Position numbers and translations under genes: made by a program
The notes under the pieces: generated by a model
Database searches by the model: none
What the model saw: the letters and a program-made list of their open reading frames with translations, nothing else
What the model was told of the DNA's origin: nothing
From: Nitrococcus mobilis Nb-231
Lineage (GTDB): Bacteria > Pseudomonadota > Gammaproteobacteria > Nitrococcales > Nitrococcaceae
Assembly: GCF_000153205.1 (NCBI RefSeq)
Contig: NZ_CH672427.1
Coordinates: 1,537,057-1,601,056 of the forward strand
Length of the DNA stretch: 64,000 bases
Direction: 5' to 3'
Shown: positions 38,513-48,593 of the stretch, piece after piece
Layout of the letters: each line of letters opens with the position of its first letter
How positions within the stretch are numbered: position 1 is the first letter of the stretch

Positions 38513-39661
38513 TCAGCTTGGCTCAGCCAAATCAGCCATCATCGCCGCTAAGAAACGTGCGGCCTCCCCCCCCGTGACGGCGCGATGATCGAAGGAGAGC
38601 GACAGCGGCAGAATCCGATGGACACTTGGTTTACCATCCACCGCGACCACTTGCGGGCGAATCTTACCGGCGCCAACGATCGCCACCGTCGGAGGAACGA
38701 CCACGGGATCTGAATACCGCCCGGCGATGGTGCCGAAATTGGACAGCGTGATGGTGTAGCCGCGCATCTCCTCGCCCGGAATGCTGCGCGCCTTGACATC
38801 GGCCACTAGAGCGTCCAACCCGCGGCGCAGATCCTGCGCGTCACGATTACCCACGTCGCGCAAGACCGGGACGAACAGCCCGTCCTCGCTGTCAACGGCG
38901 ATTCCCAAGTCGACCTTCTCCAGCAATCGACGGCCCATCGCGTGGCCGTCGTACCAGGCATTGAGGCTCGGCTCGGCTCGACAGCCGGCCACAATGCTGC
39001 GGATAAGGCGCAGCGTGATATCAGTGCCCGGCGCCCAACACTCCACGTCCACATCGTCGGAGACTGTGACCGGCACGACCTCCGAGTGGGCCCGCGTCAT
39101 GGTCCGGGCCATGGCTCGCCGGACGCCGCGCAGCGGCTCTAGCGGACCGGCATCGGCCAGTGTCTGGGCCGCGCGCTGTACATCGTTCCGGGAAATGGAA
39201 TCGCCCGGGCCGGTGGGGGTGACAGCCGCCAGATCGACATCCAACCGCCGCGCCAGCGCACGCACCGCCGGAGTCGCCCGAACCCCTCGACTCACCTCAG
39301 CCGCCTTCTCGGTGATGACCTCCTCACCGGCACGCACTTCACCGACGACGGTGGTGCTCTCCCGCGAGGATTCGTCGCGCTGTTTCGGCGTGGCCGCGGA
39401 CGTTCGCTGTTCCTGGCCCCGTGCTTCATCCCCGCCAAACACCACCAATGGATCGCCGACATGCATCACGTCGCCAGCATCGCCCAACAGCTCCTCGATG
39501 CGCCCGGTTTGTGGACTCGGAATCTCCACGATCGCCTTGTCCGTCTCCACAGAGACCAGCGGCTGATCACGCTCGATCTGCTCGCCCACCCGGACGAACC
39601 ACTCCACGATCTCCGCCTCGACAAGCCCCTCACCCAGATCCGGCAGCTTGAATGTGCTCAT
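38513..39661 (-). CDS. 2-oxoacid dehydrogenase E2 (dihydrolipoyl acyltransferase)
   Basis: Core acyltransferase of a branched-chain-type 2-oxoacid dehydrogenase. The lipoyl domain (residues 1-80) has its lipoylated Lys42 in ETDKA. A linker rich in E, S and T leads to the peripheral-subunit-binding domain near 128-165 (RATPAVRALARRL). The catalytic domain ends with SFDHRAVTGGEAARFL, the common active-site His segment. At 382 residues it has one lipoyl domain. Its ATG overlaps the E1 beta stop by four bases (ATGA). The E3 gene is not in the window. Confidence 0.92.
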   Translation of the reverse strand: MSTFKLPDLGEGLVEAEIVEWFVRVGEQIERDQPLVSVETDKAIVEIPSPQTGRIEELLGDAGDVMHVGDPLVVFGGDEARGQEQRTSAATPKQRDESSRESTTVVGEVRAGEEVITEKAAEVSRGVRATPAVRALARRLDVDLAAVTPTGPGDSISRNDVQRAAQTLADAGPLEPLRGVRRAMARTMTRAHSEVVPVTVSDDVDVECWAPGTDITLRLIRSIVAGCRAEPSLNAWYDGHAMGRRLLEKVDLGIAVDSEDGLFVPVLRDVGNRDAQDLRRGLDALVADVKARSIPGEEMRGYTITLSNFGTIAGRYSDPVVVPPTVAIVGAGKIRPQVVAVDGKPSVHRILPLSLSFDHRAVTGGEAARFLAAMMADLAEPS

Positions 39662-40638
39662 GCAAACTCCATCGTCTTGTGTACCGTGTCCATAATCCGC
39701 TCGACCGAGGGCAAAAAGTGCTGCTCCAGCTTGAGCAACGGCATAATGGTGTCATAGCCCGTAACCCGGGCTACCGGTGCCAACAGATTGAGCAGACCGT
39801 GCTCGGCGACGACGGCGGCGATTTCGGCACCAAAACCACCACTGCGGGGCGCTTCATGGATAATGACGCAACGCCCCGTTTTGGCCACCGACTCCAGGAT
39901 CGTTTCGGTATCGAGGGGCCGCAACGTGGCGACATCGATCACCTCGGCGCTGATCCCCTCCTTAGCGAGCTGTTCGGCCGCCTGCAGCGTCTCGTGGATC
40001 ATTGCCCCCCAAGTAACCAGTGTGATGTCGGTGCCGTCACGAACTACGAAGCACACATCCAACGGCATGGCCTCACCGTCATCCGCCACCTCTTGTTTGG
40101 TCAGCCGATAGATCCGCTTGGGCTCCAGAAAAACCACCGGATCGGGATCACGGATGGCGGCAAGCAACAGTCCATAGGCTCGAGCAGGCGAGGATGGAAT
40201 CACCACCCGCAGCCCCGGAATGTGTGCATACAGCGCCTCAGTGCTCTCCGAATGGTGTTCAGGGGCGTGAATGCCACCCCCGAAAGGGGCCCGCAGCACC
40301 ATCGGACAGGACAACCGACCGCGGGTGCGATTACGCAGCCGGCTGGCGTGGCTGATTAGCTGATCGAGCGTGGGGTAACTAAAACCCATGAACTGAATCT
40401 CGGCAACCGGGCGCAGTCCTTGCGCGGCAAGCCCCACGGCCATGCCGGCAATGAGCCCCTCCGCCAGCGGCGTATCGATCACCCGTTCGGGCCCGAAACG
40501 CTGCTGCAACCCCTCGGTGGCGCGAAAAACACCACCATTGACCCCGATGTCCTCGCCGAAGACCAGCACCCGGTCATCGGCGGCCATCTCGTAGGCCAGT
40601 GCGGCATTAACGCCGCCAACCAAGGTCATCTCAGGCAT
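39658..40638 (-). CDS. 2-oxoacid dehydrogenase E1 subunit beta
   Basis: Beta chain of the thiamine-dependent E1 of a branched-chain-type 2-oxoacid dehydrogenase. VFGEDIGVNGGVFRAT, DTPLAEGLIAGMAVGLA, FGGGIHAPEHHSE and EPKRIYRL are characteristic. ATG 40638 is preferred because GGGGAG lies 9 bases upstream; the frame runs further to 40734 without family support. The product is about 326 residues. It is the second gene of an E1alpha-E1beta-E2 operon. Confidence 0.92.
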   Translation of the reverse strand: MPEMTLVGGVNAALAYEMAADDRVLVFGEDIGVNGGVFRATEGLQQRFGPERVIDTPLAEGLIAGMAVGLAAQGLRPVAEIQFMGFSYPTLDQLISHASRLRNRTRGRLSCPMVLRAPFGGGIHAPEHHSESTEALYAHIPGLRVVIPSSPARAYGLLLAAIRDPDPVVFLEPKRIYRLTKQEVADDGEAMPLDVCFVVRDGTDITLVTWGAMIHETLQAAEQLAKEGISAEVIDVATLRPLDTETILESVAKTGRCVIIHEAPRSGGFGAEIAAVVAEHGLLNLLAPVARVTGYDTIMPLLKLEQHFLPSVERIMDTVHKTMEFA

Positions 40639-40730
40639 GTTTGCCATCTCCCCGCAACGACCGTTTTGCGCCTTATCCCGGCGCCGGCCGGGATCACGAT
40701 ATGGGATGAGGTGCTCGCGCTCGCCTCCTA

Positions 40731-41801
40731 TCAAACATCATTCGGATCCGCCAAGGCCTTACGTTGCTCGGCATACGCGCGCGGCAGCCTCTCGTAGAGG
40801 TAGTCGAACATGCTCGCCGGTGGCTGCAGCGGCCGCTCCAGGTAAAGCTGCGCCGCCTGATCCGCCGCCTCCTGACATTCAACCTGCAGCGCCTCCTCGT
40901 CCGCCTCCGACCAAGCCCCGCTCTGCAGCAAATAGCCGCGCAAACGATCCAACGGATCACGGCGTTGCCACGCCTCGACCTCTTCGGCATCGCGATAGCG
41001 TCGCGAGTCATCCGCCGTCGTATGATCGCCCATCCGATAGGTAAGCGCCTCGATCAGACAGGGACCCTGGCCGCTGCGGGCACGTTGCAGGGCTTGATCC
41101 AGGCGATCACGCACCGCGATGTAGTCGTTACCGTCCACCTGCTCACCCTCGAAACCGGCCGCGATGGCTTTCTGTGCCAGAGTCTGCGCCCGGCTCTGAA
41201 GCGTGCGCGGCACAGAGATGGCCCACAGATTATTGGCTACCACGAAAACCACCGGCAGTTCCCAGACGCCCGCCGCATTAATGGCCTCGTAGAAATCCCC
41301 CTTGGACGTGGCGCCGTCGCCGAGCAGGCAGACCGCGACCCGCGGTTCTTTGCGATATTTGAACGCGTAACCGACGCCCACCGCATGTGGGGCCTGGGTC
41401 GCTATGGGCACGGCGACCGCGAAGTCCTCGCGCACGCTTTGGAAATCCATGCCGCGCTCGTCACCGCCCCAGTAAGCCAACAGCTCTGCCATACGCACGC
41501 CCCGGCTGAGATAAGCACCGTGGTGACGGTACATGGGCAACAAAACGTCTTCCGGGCGCATCGCCAAACCGACGGCAACGGCAATCGCCTCCTCGCCGAG
41601 GCAGGAGGCAAATGTTCCGAGTTGGCCAGTGCGTTGTAGGTTGATCGCTTTGCGGTCGAACGCACGCGCACTCGCCATGGCTCGATAGGCCGCAATCAAC
41701 TGAACCGGCTCGCGGGCGAACTCGGGCAGAGGACCGGTTACCCGGAGCTCGTGGTCCAGATAGCCAGTGTAGCCAACCTCAAACTGAGCGACGCATCGCA
41801 T
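40731..41801 (-). CDS. 2-oxoacid dehydrogenase E1 subunit alpha
   Basis: Alpha chain of the same E1, carrying the thiamine-diphosphate motif: GDGATSKGDFYEA through to NNLWAIS. MYRHHGAYLSRG and YRMGDHTTADDSRRYR are typical of branched-chain dehydrogenases rather than pyruvate dehydrogenase. ATG 41801 (MRCVAQFEVG) follows GAGGAGG with six-base spacing; upstream in-frame ATGs up to 41918 lack such a site. The product is 356 residues. First gene of the operon; likely substrates are 2-oxo acids from valine, leucine and isoleucine. Confidence 0.92.
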   Translation of the reverse strand: MRCVAQFEVGYTGYLDHELRVTGPLPEFAREPVQLIAAYRAMASARAFDRKAINLQRTGQLGTFASCLGEEAIAVAVGLAMRPEDVLLPMYRHHGAYLSRGVRMAELLAYWGGDERGMDFQSVREDFAVAVPIATQAPHAVGVGYAFKYRKEPRVAVCLLGDGATSKGDFYEAINAAGVWELPVVFVVANNLWAISVPRTLQSRAQTLAQKAIAAGFEGEQVDGNDYIAVRDRLDQALQRARSGQGPCLIEALTYRMGDHTTADDSRRYRDAEEVEAWQRRDPLDRLRGYLLQSGAWSEADEEALQVECQEAADQAAQLYLERPLQPPASMFDYLYERLPRAYAEQRKALADPNDV

Positions 41802-42089
41802 GTTGCCCTCCTCCTCGCCGAGCATAGACATAATTTGAGTGTGACACGCTTCTTTAGACAAGCTTAGATGACGCAAGCTCCCTTGCCGATAATGATTCAA
41901 GAGAAAGCTCACGGCCAAAGTCTCCCCTCACCTGTCCCCGGCTTTGTTGATCGGGCCGCCGCATGCAGCGGGCCCTCCGCCTGGTAAACCGGGGGCTTGA
42001 GAACCGCAAGCACCGGCTCTATATAGAAATCGACATGAACAGGGTGGATCATAATAGTGCGAAGCCTAAGGTTCTCAGCAGGAGGATCA

Positions 42090-42950
42090 ATGAACACACT
42101 GCGCACCACCGTTTTGCTTGCAAGTCTCACCGCGCTGCTGCTGATAGCCGGTAAGGCGCTGGGCGGCAACGGCGGTATGGTCGTGGCGCTGGTATTGGCC
42201 ATGGTGATGAACTTCGGCAGCTACTGGTTCTCAGACAAGCTGGTGCTGCGCATGTACCGTGCCCAACCGGTGGGCCCGGGTACGGCCCCCGAGCTGTATT
42301 CGATAGTGGAGGATCTGGCCCGGCGGGCTCAAATGCCCATGCCAGCGGTTTACATCGTCGAGTCCGATACTCCCAATGCCTTCGCCACCGGGCGCAACCC
42401 GGAGCACGCCGCGGTGGCAGCGACAACAGGGCTGTTACGTATCATGAACCGTGAGGAGCTCATCGGGGTATTGGCGCATGAGCTCAGCCATGTCCGGCAT
42501 CGCGATACGCTGGTGAGCGCTATTGCCGCAACGCTCGCCGGCGCCATCACCATGCTTGCGAACATGGCGCAGTGGATGCTGTTATTCGGTGGGCTGAGAG
42601 GTAACGACAACGAACAGGGCGGTGGCGGCGTGTTCGGGGCGCTGGTGATGATGATCCTGGCACCACTCGCCGCCATGCTGATCCAAATGGCGGTCTCGCG
42701 CTCCCGTGAATTCGGCGCGGATCAAGGCGGCGCGGAGCTCACCGGCAATCCGCTGTGGCTGGCGAGCGCACTGCGCAAGCTGGAGCAGGCCAACCAGCGC
42801 GCACCGATGCAGACGGCGGCCAATCACCCGGCCACGGCACATCTTTTTATCGTCAATCCGCTCAGCGGGCTGCGCCTTGCCCGGCTGTTCACCACCCACC
42901 CTTCCACCGAGGAGCGAATCCGCCGGCTGGAGGCCATGGCGCGAGGCTGA
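42090..42950 (+). CDS. htpX: Membrane zinc metalloprotease HtpX
   Basis: M48 protease of the inner membrane involved in quality control of membrane proteins. The zinc site HELSH is at residues 130-134, and the third ligand Glu is in SRSREFGAD. Four hydrophobic segments are visible, two at the N-terminus and two after the zinc site. AGGAGG lies just upstream of ATG 42090; an in-frame GTG at 42057 has no such support. At 286 residues it is normal length. Divergent from the dehydrogenase operon. Confidence 0.94.
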   Translation: MNTLRTTVLLASLTALLLIAGKALGGNGGMVVALVLAMVMNFGSYWFSDKLVLRMYRAQPVGPGTAPELYSIVEDLARRAQMPMPAVYIVESDTPNAFATGRNPEHAAVAATTGLLRIMNREELIGVLAHELSHVRHRDTLVSAIAATLAGAITMLANMAQWMLLFGGLRGNDNEQGGGGVFGALVMMILAPLAAMLIQMAVSRSREFGADQGGAELTGNPLWLASALRKLEQANQRAPMQTAANHPATAHLFIVNPLSGLRLARLFTTHPSTEERIRRLEAMARG

Positions 42951-42994
42951 TTGATAGCACTCCAGCAAAGCTGCCGTGTATAAATAGAATACGT

Positions 42995-43262
42995 ATGGCG
43001 CTACCCAATACCGAGATCGCCAGCTTCTTCGAGAAGCTGGCGAGTCTGTTGGGGCTCCAAACGCAAACCCGCTCCGGATTCGTCCCTATAGCAACGCAGC
43101 CCGAGTCATTGCCGGCTACTCTCACACCATCGCCCATCAGCGGCGGCCGGCCTCAAGTTCAACGCCTCAAGCTCGACGAGTACGACATATTCCATGTTGG
43201 CCGAGGCGGCTGGTGGCAGCGAGGAGAAGGTCTTCGTGGCCATAGATCTGCCTTGGCGGATC
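42995..43262 (+). pseudogene. Relic of DNA polymerase X (PolX)
   Basis: ATG 42995 opens MALPNTEIASFFEKLASLL, the start of bacterial PolX. After a frameshift near 43070 the next frame gives PLRIRPYSNAARVIAGYSHT, the following piece of the helix-hairpin region. Further on, KLDEYDIF and GGSEEKVFVAIDLPW correspond to the end of the polymerase domain. The bulk of the palm/fingers and the whole PHP domain are deleted. A non-functional scar of about 270 bases between htpX and the M20 peptidase. Confidence 0.68.
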
Positions 43263-43605
43263 TCGCCAAGATCTGCTTTGGCGTCGGTCAAATCAGGCCC
43301 GGCGCGGTTGGATCGAACCGCAAAATGTACTCAATACTCACCCGCTGAACGAATTCCTCAAGACCCTACAAAGCTAGCAAAGCCTAAAGGCGGCCAAGGC
43401 CGGCTTGATGATCGAGCCGCCCCATGCCACGCCGGACACTCGCTGATCGGAACTGACCCAGCAGGCGCGCGCTACAGCTACGTGCTCATACAGATCTATC
43501 CAGGCGCACCGGGCCTGCAGGCCTAACGCGACTGTAAGCGGAGGTTGCGCTTGGCAACGTCATACGCGAGGCTGACACTCTCCCGGCGAGAACAGGGAAT
43601 CCATT
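43263..43605. other. Intergenic, no gene recognised
   Basis: Between the PolX relic and the M20 peptidase. It may still contain unrecognisable remains of the polX gene. No convincing promoter or RNA seen. Confidence 0.3.
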
Positions 43606-44946
43606 ATGAAGGACCGCTCAAAGCTCATCGACGCGCAGCGTATTGAAGATCGCTTGGTGGATCTCATCCGTCTGCCCTCCGTTACCGGCGACGAGGAACC
43701 CGCTGTACGACGGATCGCCGACTGGCTCAGCGCCGGGGGTGCCGAACTGGACTATTGGTATGACAGCATCGCCAAGCTGGTCAGCGACCCAGCCTACCCC
43801 GGGCACGAGGTCGAACGGGCGTGGGTGCCGGTGGTCGCGGGAATCATCCGCGGTGCCCGCCCCGGGCCCACGGTCTTGTTAACCGGCCACATTGATGTGG
43901 TCCCGGCCGGGGACTACAGCCAGTGGCGCCTGGAGCCTTTCTCCGGAGCCCGTGAGGGCGACCGCATCTACGGCCGCGGGGCCTCCGATATGAAGGCCGG
44001 AGTCATTGCGGCCTTGGAGGCGTTCGAAGCGTTCGCCAGTGGCCCACGCGATTTCCCCGGCCGGGTCGCCTTCGTCGCCGTACCGGCCGAGGAGGACAGC
44101 GGCCTGGGCACTTTGGCGGCCATCCGGCGCGGCTTGCAGGCCGATGCTGCCATCATCCCCGAGCCGACCTGCCGCGGTGGCCTACCGGAACTGGTAGTGG
44201 CTCATGCCGGAGCGATGTCCTGTGTCATCGAGATCCCAGGGCTGTCCGCTCACGCCAGCGACCGGCTGTCGGGAGAGAATGCGCTGGATCACTATCTCAC
44301 CATCCATGAGCTGCTGCGCCGCGCTGAAAACGAGCTCAACGAGACCGAACAACACCCCTTGATGCGTAATCTCGCGCTACCTTATGCAACCAATATCGGC
44401 GTCATCCAAGGCGGCAATTGGTCATCGAGCGTTATGGATCGCCTTGAGGTTCAGCTACGCGTCGGGGTCGCACTGGGTGAGACCATCCCCGAAGCTCAGG
44501 CCCGCTTCGAGCGCACATTGCACGAGGGTGTCCAGGGAAACGAATGGCTACGCGCGCATCCGCCCATTCTCCACTGGAAGGCACTCGGCTTCGGCTCAGC
44601 CCAAACTCCTATCGAGCATCCGCTCGTCGACTGCCTAGCCGATGCCGGGGAGATAGCCTTCAACGAACGCCCCAAGATTGTCGCCGCACCTTACGGCTGC
44701 GATATGTCGGCCTGGATCCGGCTCGCCGAGACGCCGACGGTTTTGTATGGACCCGGCGATCTGGAACAAGCGCATGCGGCCAACGAGTGGGTGTCGCTCG
44801 ACGCCACCGAACGGGTGGCCCGCGCTCTGGTCCGCGCCACCAGCGCATTGCTCGAAGCGGATCCGGAAACTCTGCGTCTGCAAGTGACTCGAGGGGTACC
44901 TGACGGGCCGAAATCGTCGCCGCGCCCAAACCCCGGCGACGATTGA
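43606..44946 (+). CDS. M20-family metallopeptidase (ArgE/DapE-like)
   Basis: Di-zinc amidohydrolase of the M20 family. LLTGHIDVVPAGD supplies the first His and the Asp that supports it. GRGASDMKAG supplies the bridging Asp, and VPAEEDSGLGT the general base Glu pair. An internal dimerisation (lid) domain follows. At 446 residues it resembles acetylornithine deacetylase or succinyl-diaminopimelate desuccinylase relatives, but no pathway neighbour identifies the substrate. ATG 43606 is the only start at the domain boundary; the C-terminal 25 residues (PDGPKSSPRPNPGDD) are a low-complexity tail. Convergent with the CocE-type hydrolase. Confidence 0.85.
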   Translation: MKDRSKLIDAQRIEDRLVDLIRLPSVTGDEEPAVRRIADWLSAGGAELDYWYDSIAKLVSDPAYPGHEVERAWVPVVAGIIRGARPGPTVLLTGHIDVVPAGDYSQWRLEPFSGAREGDRIYGRGASDMKAGVIAALEAFEAFASGPRDFPGRVAFVAVPAEEDSGLGTLAAIRRGLQADAAIIPEPTCRGGLPELVVAHAGAMSCVIEIPGLSAHASDRLSGENALDHYLTIHELLRRAENELNETEQHPLMRNLALPYATNIGVIQGGNWSSSVMDRLEVQLRVGVALGETIPEAQARFERTLHEGVQGNEWLRAHPPILHWKALGFGSAQTPIEHPLVDCLADAGEIAFNERPKIVAAPYGCDMSAWIRLAETPTVLYGPGDLEQAHAANEWVSLDATERVARALVRATSALLEADPETLRLQVTRGVPDGPKSSPRPNPGDD

Positions 44947-44961
44947 CCCTAACATGGCTGT

Positions 44962-46989
44962 CTATACAAGATTACGTGGAATGGTGTAATTCCAGGACCG
45001 GCTGTAGATTCGCCGTTCTCCTTCGAAGGCATCTAAATAGGCATGGAGGTGGAAGGCATCGGCCGTGGACGTAAGCAAAGTGTAGGTGACAGTGTGCACG
45101 GTCCAGTCTCGCCGGCGCAAACCGCGCTCCCAACGCGTCTCGCCCCGAATCGAGTCGAAATCATCTGCGCGCGAGGAATAGCGCTCTACTGCCTTGACTA
45201 GAACATCGAGCGCCAAGCTCTTGAGGCGGACGACTCCCTCGTCGTTGACTACCTCCAGCGTCGACACATCCTTGGCGAGGTCGCGGTGCACGTACCAGTT
45301 ATGCAGCGGCGGCTCGACCATTGCACAAGCGATGGGCGGCGCCCCCTCAGCCTGGCCGAACGCCCGGAGCCGCTCGTCCTCTGGGCGGCGCGGCCGCACC
45401 GGTAGAATGAAGCGACTCGAACGATCGTAGAGTGTGAGCCGGACACGTTCCGGCGGCGGCCAAGCGAGTGGCCAATAGGAGGTGGAGATCGACAATCGCA
45501 ACCGATGCCCGGCCGGAAAAACCTGCGCGACATCGTTCAGCTCCAGCCGAATCCGATAACGTTGTCCCGGTTCGAGCGGCGCCGGCTCTTTGTGGCTGTC
45601 CCGATGGCACAGATTGAGAAGGCCGTAAGTCGCGCGGGTTGCCTTGTCATCCGGCGCCACGTCCGAGAGTCGGGCGGCGATCATCGCCACGGGTTTATTG
45701 GCGGAGAGCTCCAGCTCCACGACGGGCGCCCCCAGGATTTCGACCTGCTCTTCGAGCGGCAGGCTATCAAAGGTCAACGCCCCCCCATCTTCCTCGCGTT
45801 GATCATGGGCGAGGTCAGGACCGGACGCATAGGAGCACCATTTACCCGCGAACAACCCGCACGTGAGCGGAGACTGAACGGTGAGACTGGATTCTTGTAG
45901 TGGTAAGTCGGTTTCGGCCGTAACCAATCGCCCCGGGGACAGGGGCAAATACCAGGCCCTGATCGTAGCCGACGGCCAGACCGGCTCAGCTACCCAGCGT
46001 CCCGGCCGGTGCGCGTAGCTCGTGGTCGGTGGTACGCTGTCCTGCATCCAGACTCGTAACATCGGCTCTTCGGTGAGGCCGGTATCCTTACCCAGAAGCC
46101 AGTGATCCCACCACCGCAGACACTCCTGCAGAAAGCCGATGGCCGGCCCCGGCTCAGCCAAATGGGGATACTTATGGCTCCAGGGCCCGATCAATCCTTG
46201 CCGTGGCACTTTCAGATTAGCAAGCAACCGCAGCACCGCGTTAGAGTAACCATCCGCCCAGCCGCTTGCCGCCAATATAGGCACCTCGATGGCAGTAAAG
46301 TCTTCACAGATGGAACCGTGTTCCCAATAAGGATCGCGGTGCGGATGTTCGAGCCAGGTCGCCAGCCACGGTTCGTTGGCCTCCAACCGCTCGAACCACA
46401 TCGCGCGCCACCGCTCGCCCACCACCGCGGGATCCGGAGGCAGAGAGTTGTATGCGAACATGGTCGAGGCCCAAGAGAGATTATCCGCGAGCAGACACCC
46501 ACCCATGTAATGCACATCATCGGCATAGCGATCATCGGTCGAGCATACGGTGACCACGGCCTTGAGCTGGGGCGGCCTCCGGGCCGCAAGCTGCAAGCCA
46601 TTGAAGCCACCCCAGGAAATTCCGATCATCCCGACTGAGCCATTACACCAAGGCTGAGCTGCAATCCATTCCAGTATGGCCTCACCGTCACTCAGCTCTT
46701 GCTCTAGATACTCGTCTTTGAGCACACCGCCCGAGTCGCCGCTGCCGCGCAAGTCGACCCGCACACTGGCATAGCCGTGCCCGGCGAAATAAGGGTGCAT
46801 GGTCGCATCCCGAAACGCGGTACCATCACGGCGACGATACGGGATGTACTCGAGTATGGCCGGCACGGGAGCCTTCTGCGCACCCTCGGGCAACCATAGG
46901 CGAGCCGCGAGCTCGACCCCGTCAGTCATGGGTATCCAAACCGGATCCTGCTTTTGAACCGTATACGGAAACTCTCGGACGCGCTTCAT
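44962..46989 (-). CDS. CocE/NonD-family serine hydrolase
   Basis: Alpha/beta hydrolase of the X-Pro dipeptidyl-peptidase (S15)/cocaine-esterase family, 675 residues. The N-terminal hydrolase domain carries YIPYRRRDGTA, VRVDLRGSGDSGG and the nucleophile elbow GISWGG near residue 122. A jelly-roll C-terminal domain follows (RLRLSISTSYWPLAWPP is typical). No signal peptide is apparent, so a cytoplasmic esterase, amidase or peptidase is likely. The substrate is unknown. Its stop is 16 bases from the convergent peptidase stop. Confidence 0.85.
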   Translation of the reverse strand: MKRVREFPYTVQKQDPVWIPMTDGVELAARLWLPEGAQKAPVPAILEYIPYRRRDGTAFRDATMHPYFAGHGYASVRVDLRGSGDSGGVLKDEYLEQELSDGEAILEWIAAQPWCNGSVGMIGISWGGFNGLQLAARRPPQLKAVVTVCSTDDRYADDVHYMGGCLLADNLSWASTMFAYNSLPPDPAVVGERWRAMWFERLEANEPWLATWLEHPHRDPYWEHGSICEDFTAIEVPILAASGWADGYSNAVLRLLANLKVPRQGLIGPWSHKYPHLAEPGPAIGFLQECLRWWDHWLLGKDTGLTEEPMLRVWMQDSVPPTTSYAHRPGRWVAEPVWPSATIRAWYLPLSPGRLVTAETDLPLQESSLTVQSPLTCGLFAGKWCSYASGPDLAHDQREEDGGALTFDSLPLEEQVEILGAPVVELELSANKPVAMIAARLSDVAPDDKATRATYGLLNLCHRDSHKEPAPLEPGQRYRIRLELNDVAQVFPAGHRLRLSISTSYWPLAWPPPERVRLTLYDRSSRFILPVRPRRPEDERLRAFGQAEGAPPIACAMVEPPLHNWYVHRDLAKDVSTLEVVNDEGVVRLKSLALDVLVKAVERYSSRADDFDSIRGETRWERGLRRRDWTVHTVTYTLLTSTADAFHLHAYLDAFEGERRIYSRSWNYTIPRNLV

Positions 46990-47327
46990 TGCTCTCCCTT
47001 CGATCCCGACCCACTATCACTGTGAATAAACATGCGAGCCAGAATGCGATGGTCACGGACTCGGCTTACACGAGGCAGGCGGTGGAAGACAGCCGTATAT
47101 CGCCTCGAAACATCGGCAATCGGCTAACGGCTCGCGGTTGATCGAACCCTTCGCCCGGGAACAATACACAGCTATTTCCTAGGAACTCGGAGGTCTATTG
47201 CAAAAGCCACTCTGAACGCTTACCGGGGTCAATACAGGAGACACTCCCACGCACCGCCCCGGCCAGCGGCCGAGGCGGGTGCAATACGCTACGATCGACA
47301 TCGGGTATGCGATGAAGCGGCTTTAGC
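46990..47327. other. Intergenic, no gene recognised
   Basis: About 340 bases between two same-strand genes. Neither strand has a recognisable gene, and I found no tRNA-like fold or terminator I would defend. Confidence 0.3.
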
Positions 47328-47654
47328 TCAGCGGCGGGTAGCGATATCCAACAGCTTCGCCAAGACAAAGCCGGCCCCTACGGCCGCAAAGACACTGGCG
47401 TAGGGATGAGCGCCTATATCTTCCTCCACCTCCGCCAGGGCGCGGCGGCCACGCTCTCGTCCCGCTTCGACGCCGCGGCGCAGTATCCGGCGCCCACGCT
47501 GGAACTCCTCGTCCGCAGAACCGCGCACATCATCCAGCTTCTCGCTACCCAGCTCGCGCAACGTACGCGTAACGTCACTCGTATCCGCGCGCAAGCGCGC
47601 TAAATCCGCCTTTAGCTTGTCCAATTCCTTGCGAAGATCGTCCGTAGCGGCCAT
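47328..47654 (-). CDS. DUF883 family (ElaB/YqjD-like) protein
   Basis: A 108-residue tail-anchored protein of the DUF883/YqjD group. A long charged coiled coil (about residues 1-80, rich in Lys, Arg, Glu and Asp) precedes a C-terminal hydrophobic glycine-containing segment SVFAAVGAGFVLAKLL ending in basic residues. Family members sit in the inner membrane, bind ribosomes in stationary phase or appear under stress. Related proteins occur 10 kb away at 56.8-59.1 kb, suggesting a shared stress function. Confidence 0.85.
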   Translation of the reverse strand: MAATDDLRKELDKLKADLARLRADTSDVTRTLRELGSEKLDDVRGSADEEFQRGRRILRRGVEAGRERGRRALAEVEEDIGAHPYASVFAAVGAGFVLAKLLDIATRR

Positions 47655-47841
47655 CTCAATCTCCTTCCGTTTACACGGCTTGTCAGAACAATCCCGAGCG
47701 CAGCGCTGTATTATTCGTCACATCGGTAAAGCCTGCCCAGCGCCCCGAGCCGGTCTCCGTTCTACTGGACTACGCAAACCCTCCCTGCTTCTTGTCCCTT
47801 CGGAGCGGCTTTCGGCAGTTCAAAAATCCGTTCCTACGGGT

Positions 47842-48593
47842 TTATTCGGCTAGCACCGGAATGAGAGAAGCGGTAGGCGCTTCTCTACAAACGCACCCCC
47901 CGCCCGCCTCGAGCACGCGGCCATTGAAATAGTCGTTCTCGAAAAGATAGACCACGGAATGCCCTATCTCGTTCGGATCGGCCAAGCGTCCGAGTGGGAT
48001 TTTCGCCTTGATCTTGTCCAGCACTTTCGCCGGCATGGCCGCAACCATCCGAGTATTATAGAAACCAGGGGCAATAGCGGCCACCCAAATTCTATGACGG
48101 GCAAGTTCTTCGGCCCAAGTCACGGTCATGGCCGCCACACCGGCTTTAGCGGCAGTATAAGTTGGTCTGACCAATATTGCCGGCGCGAGAAATGCTGGAA
48201 ATATTGATGATCACACCCCCCGTCCACCTTCGATCATTTTGACTGCCACCTCGCAGGCGCAAAGGAATACACCGCGCAGGTCCACCTTGATCACGGCCTT
48301 CCAGCTCTCCAGGGGCATCTTACCGACCACCTTACCGTCTTCGGCCTTGACCAAAAGCATGTCGCGATTGACTCCGGCGTTGTTGACCACACCATCGACG
48401 GCGCCAAACTCATCGGCAACAGTGGCGAAAAGCCGCTCGACCGCCGCCTCGTCGGTCACATAATAGGCGGGCTCGCCGCCAGCTTCGCTGGCACAACCGC
48501 ACCGTCTGCTGTAACCACTCCTCCTTCAACCCTGCGGCGGCGACCCGTGCACCCTTGGCGGCGATTATCTGCGCCATTTTTTTCCCGCGCCCC
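47842..48593 (-). pseudogene. phaB-like acetoacetyl-CoA reductase, frameshifted
   Basis: Short-chain dehydrogenase broken in at least three places. Reading 5' to 3' on the minus strand: KKMAQIIAAKGARVAAAG, then a shift near 48510 to GGEPAYYVTDEAAVERLFA and VNNAGVNRD. A lost G in a G-run near 48225 then places a stop after KMIEGGRG. An extra T near 48170 precedes the YTAAKAG active-site segment (YxxxK). The glycine-rich N-terminus is also largely gone. It abuts a phaC remnant, so it was probably the phaB of a phaC-phaB pair. Confidence 0.75.

Noticed and set aside
46990-47327. Possible tRNA or small RNA in the gap
   Set aside because: I could not fold a cloverleaf or find tRNA consensus boxes; only scattered short inverted repeats.
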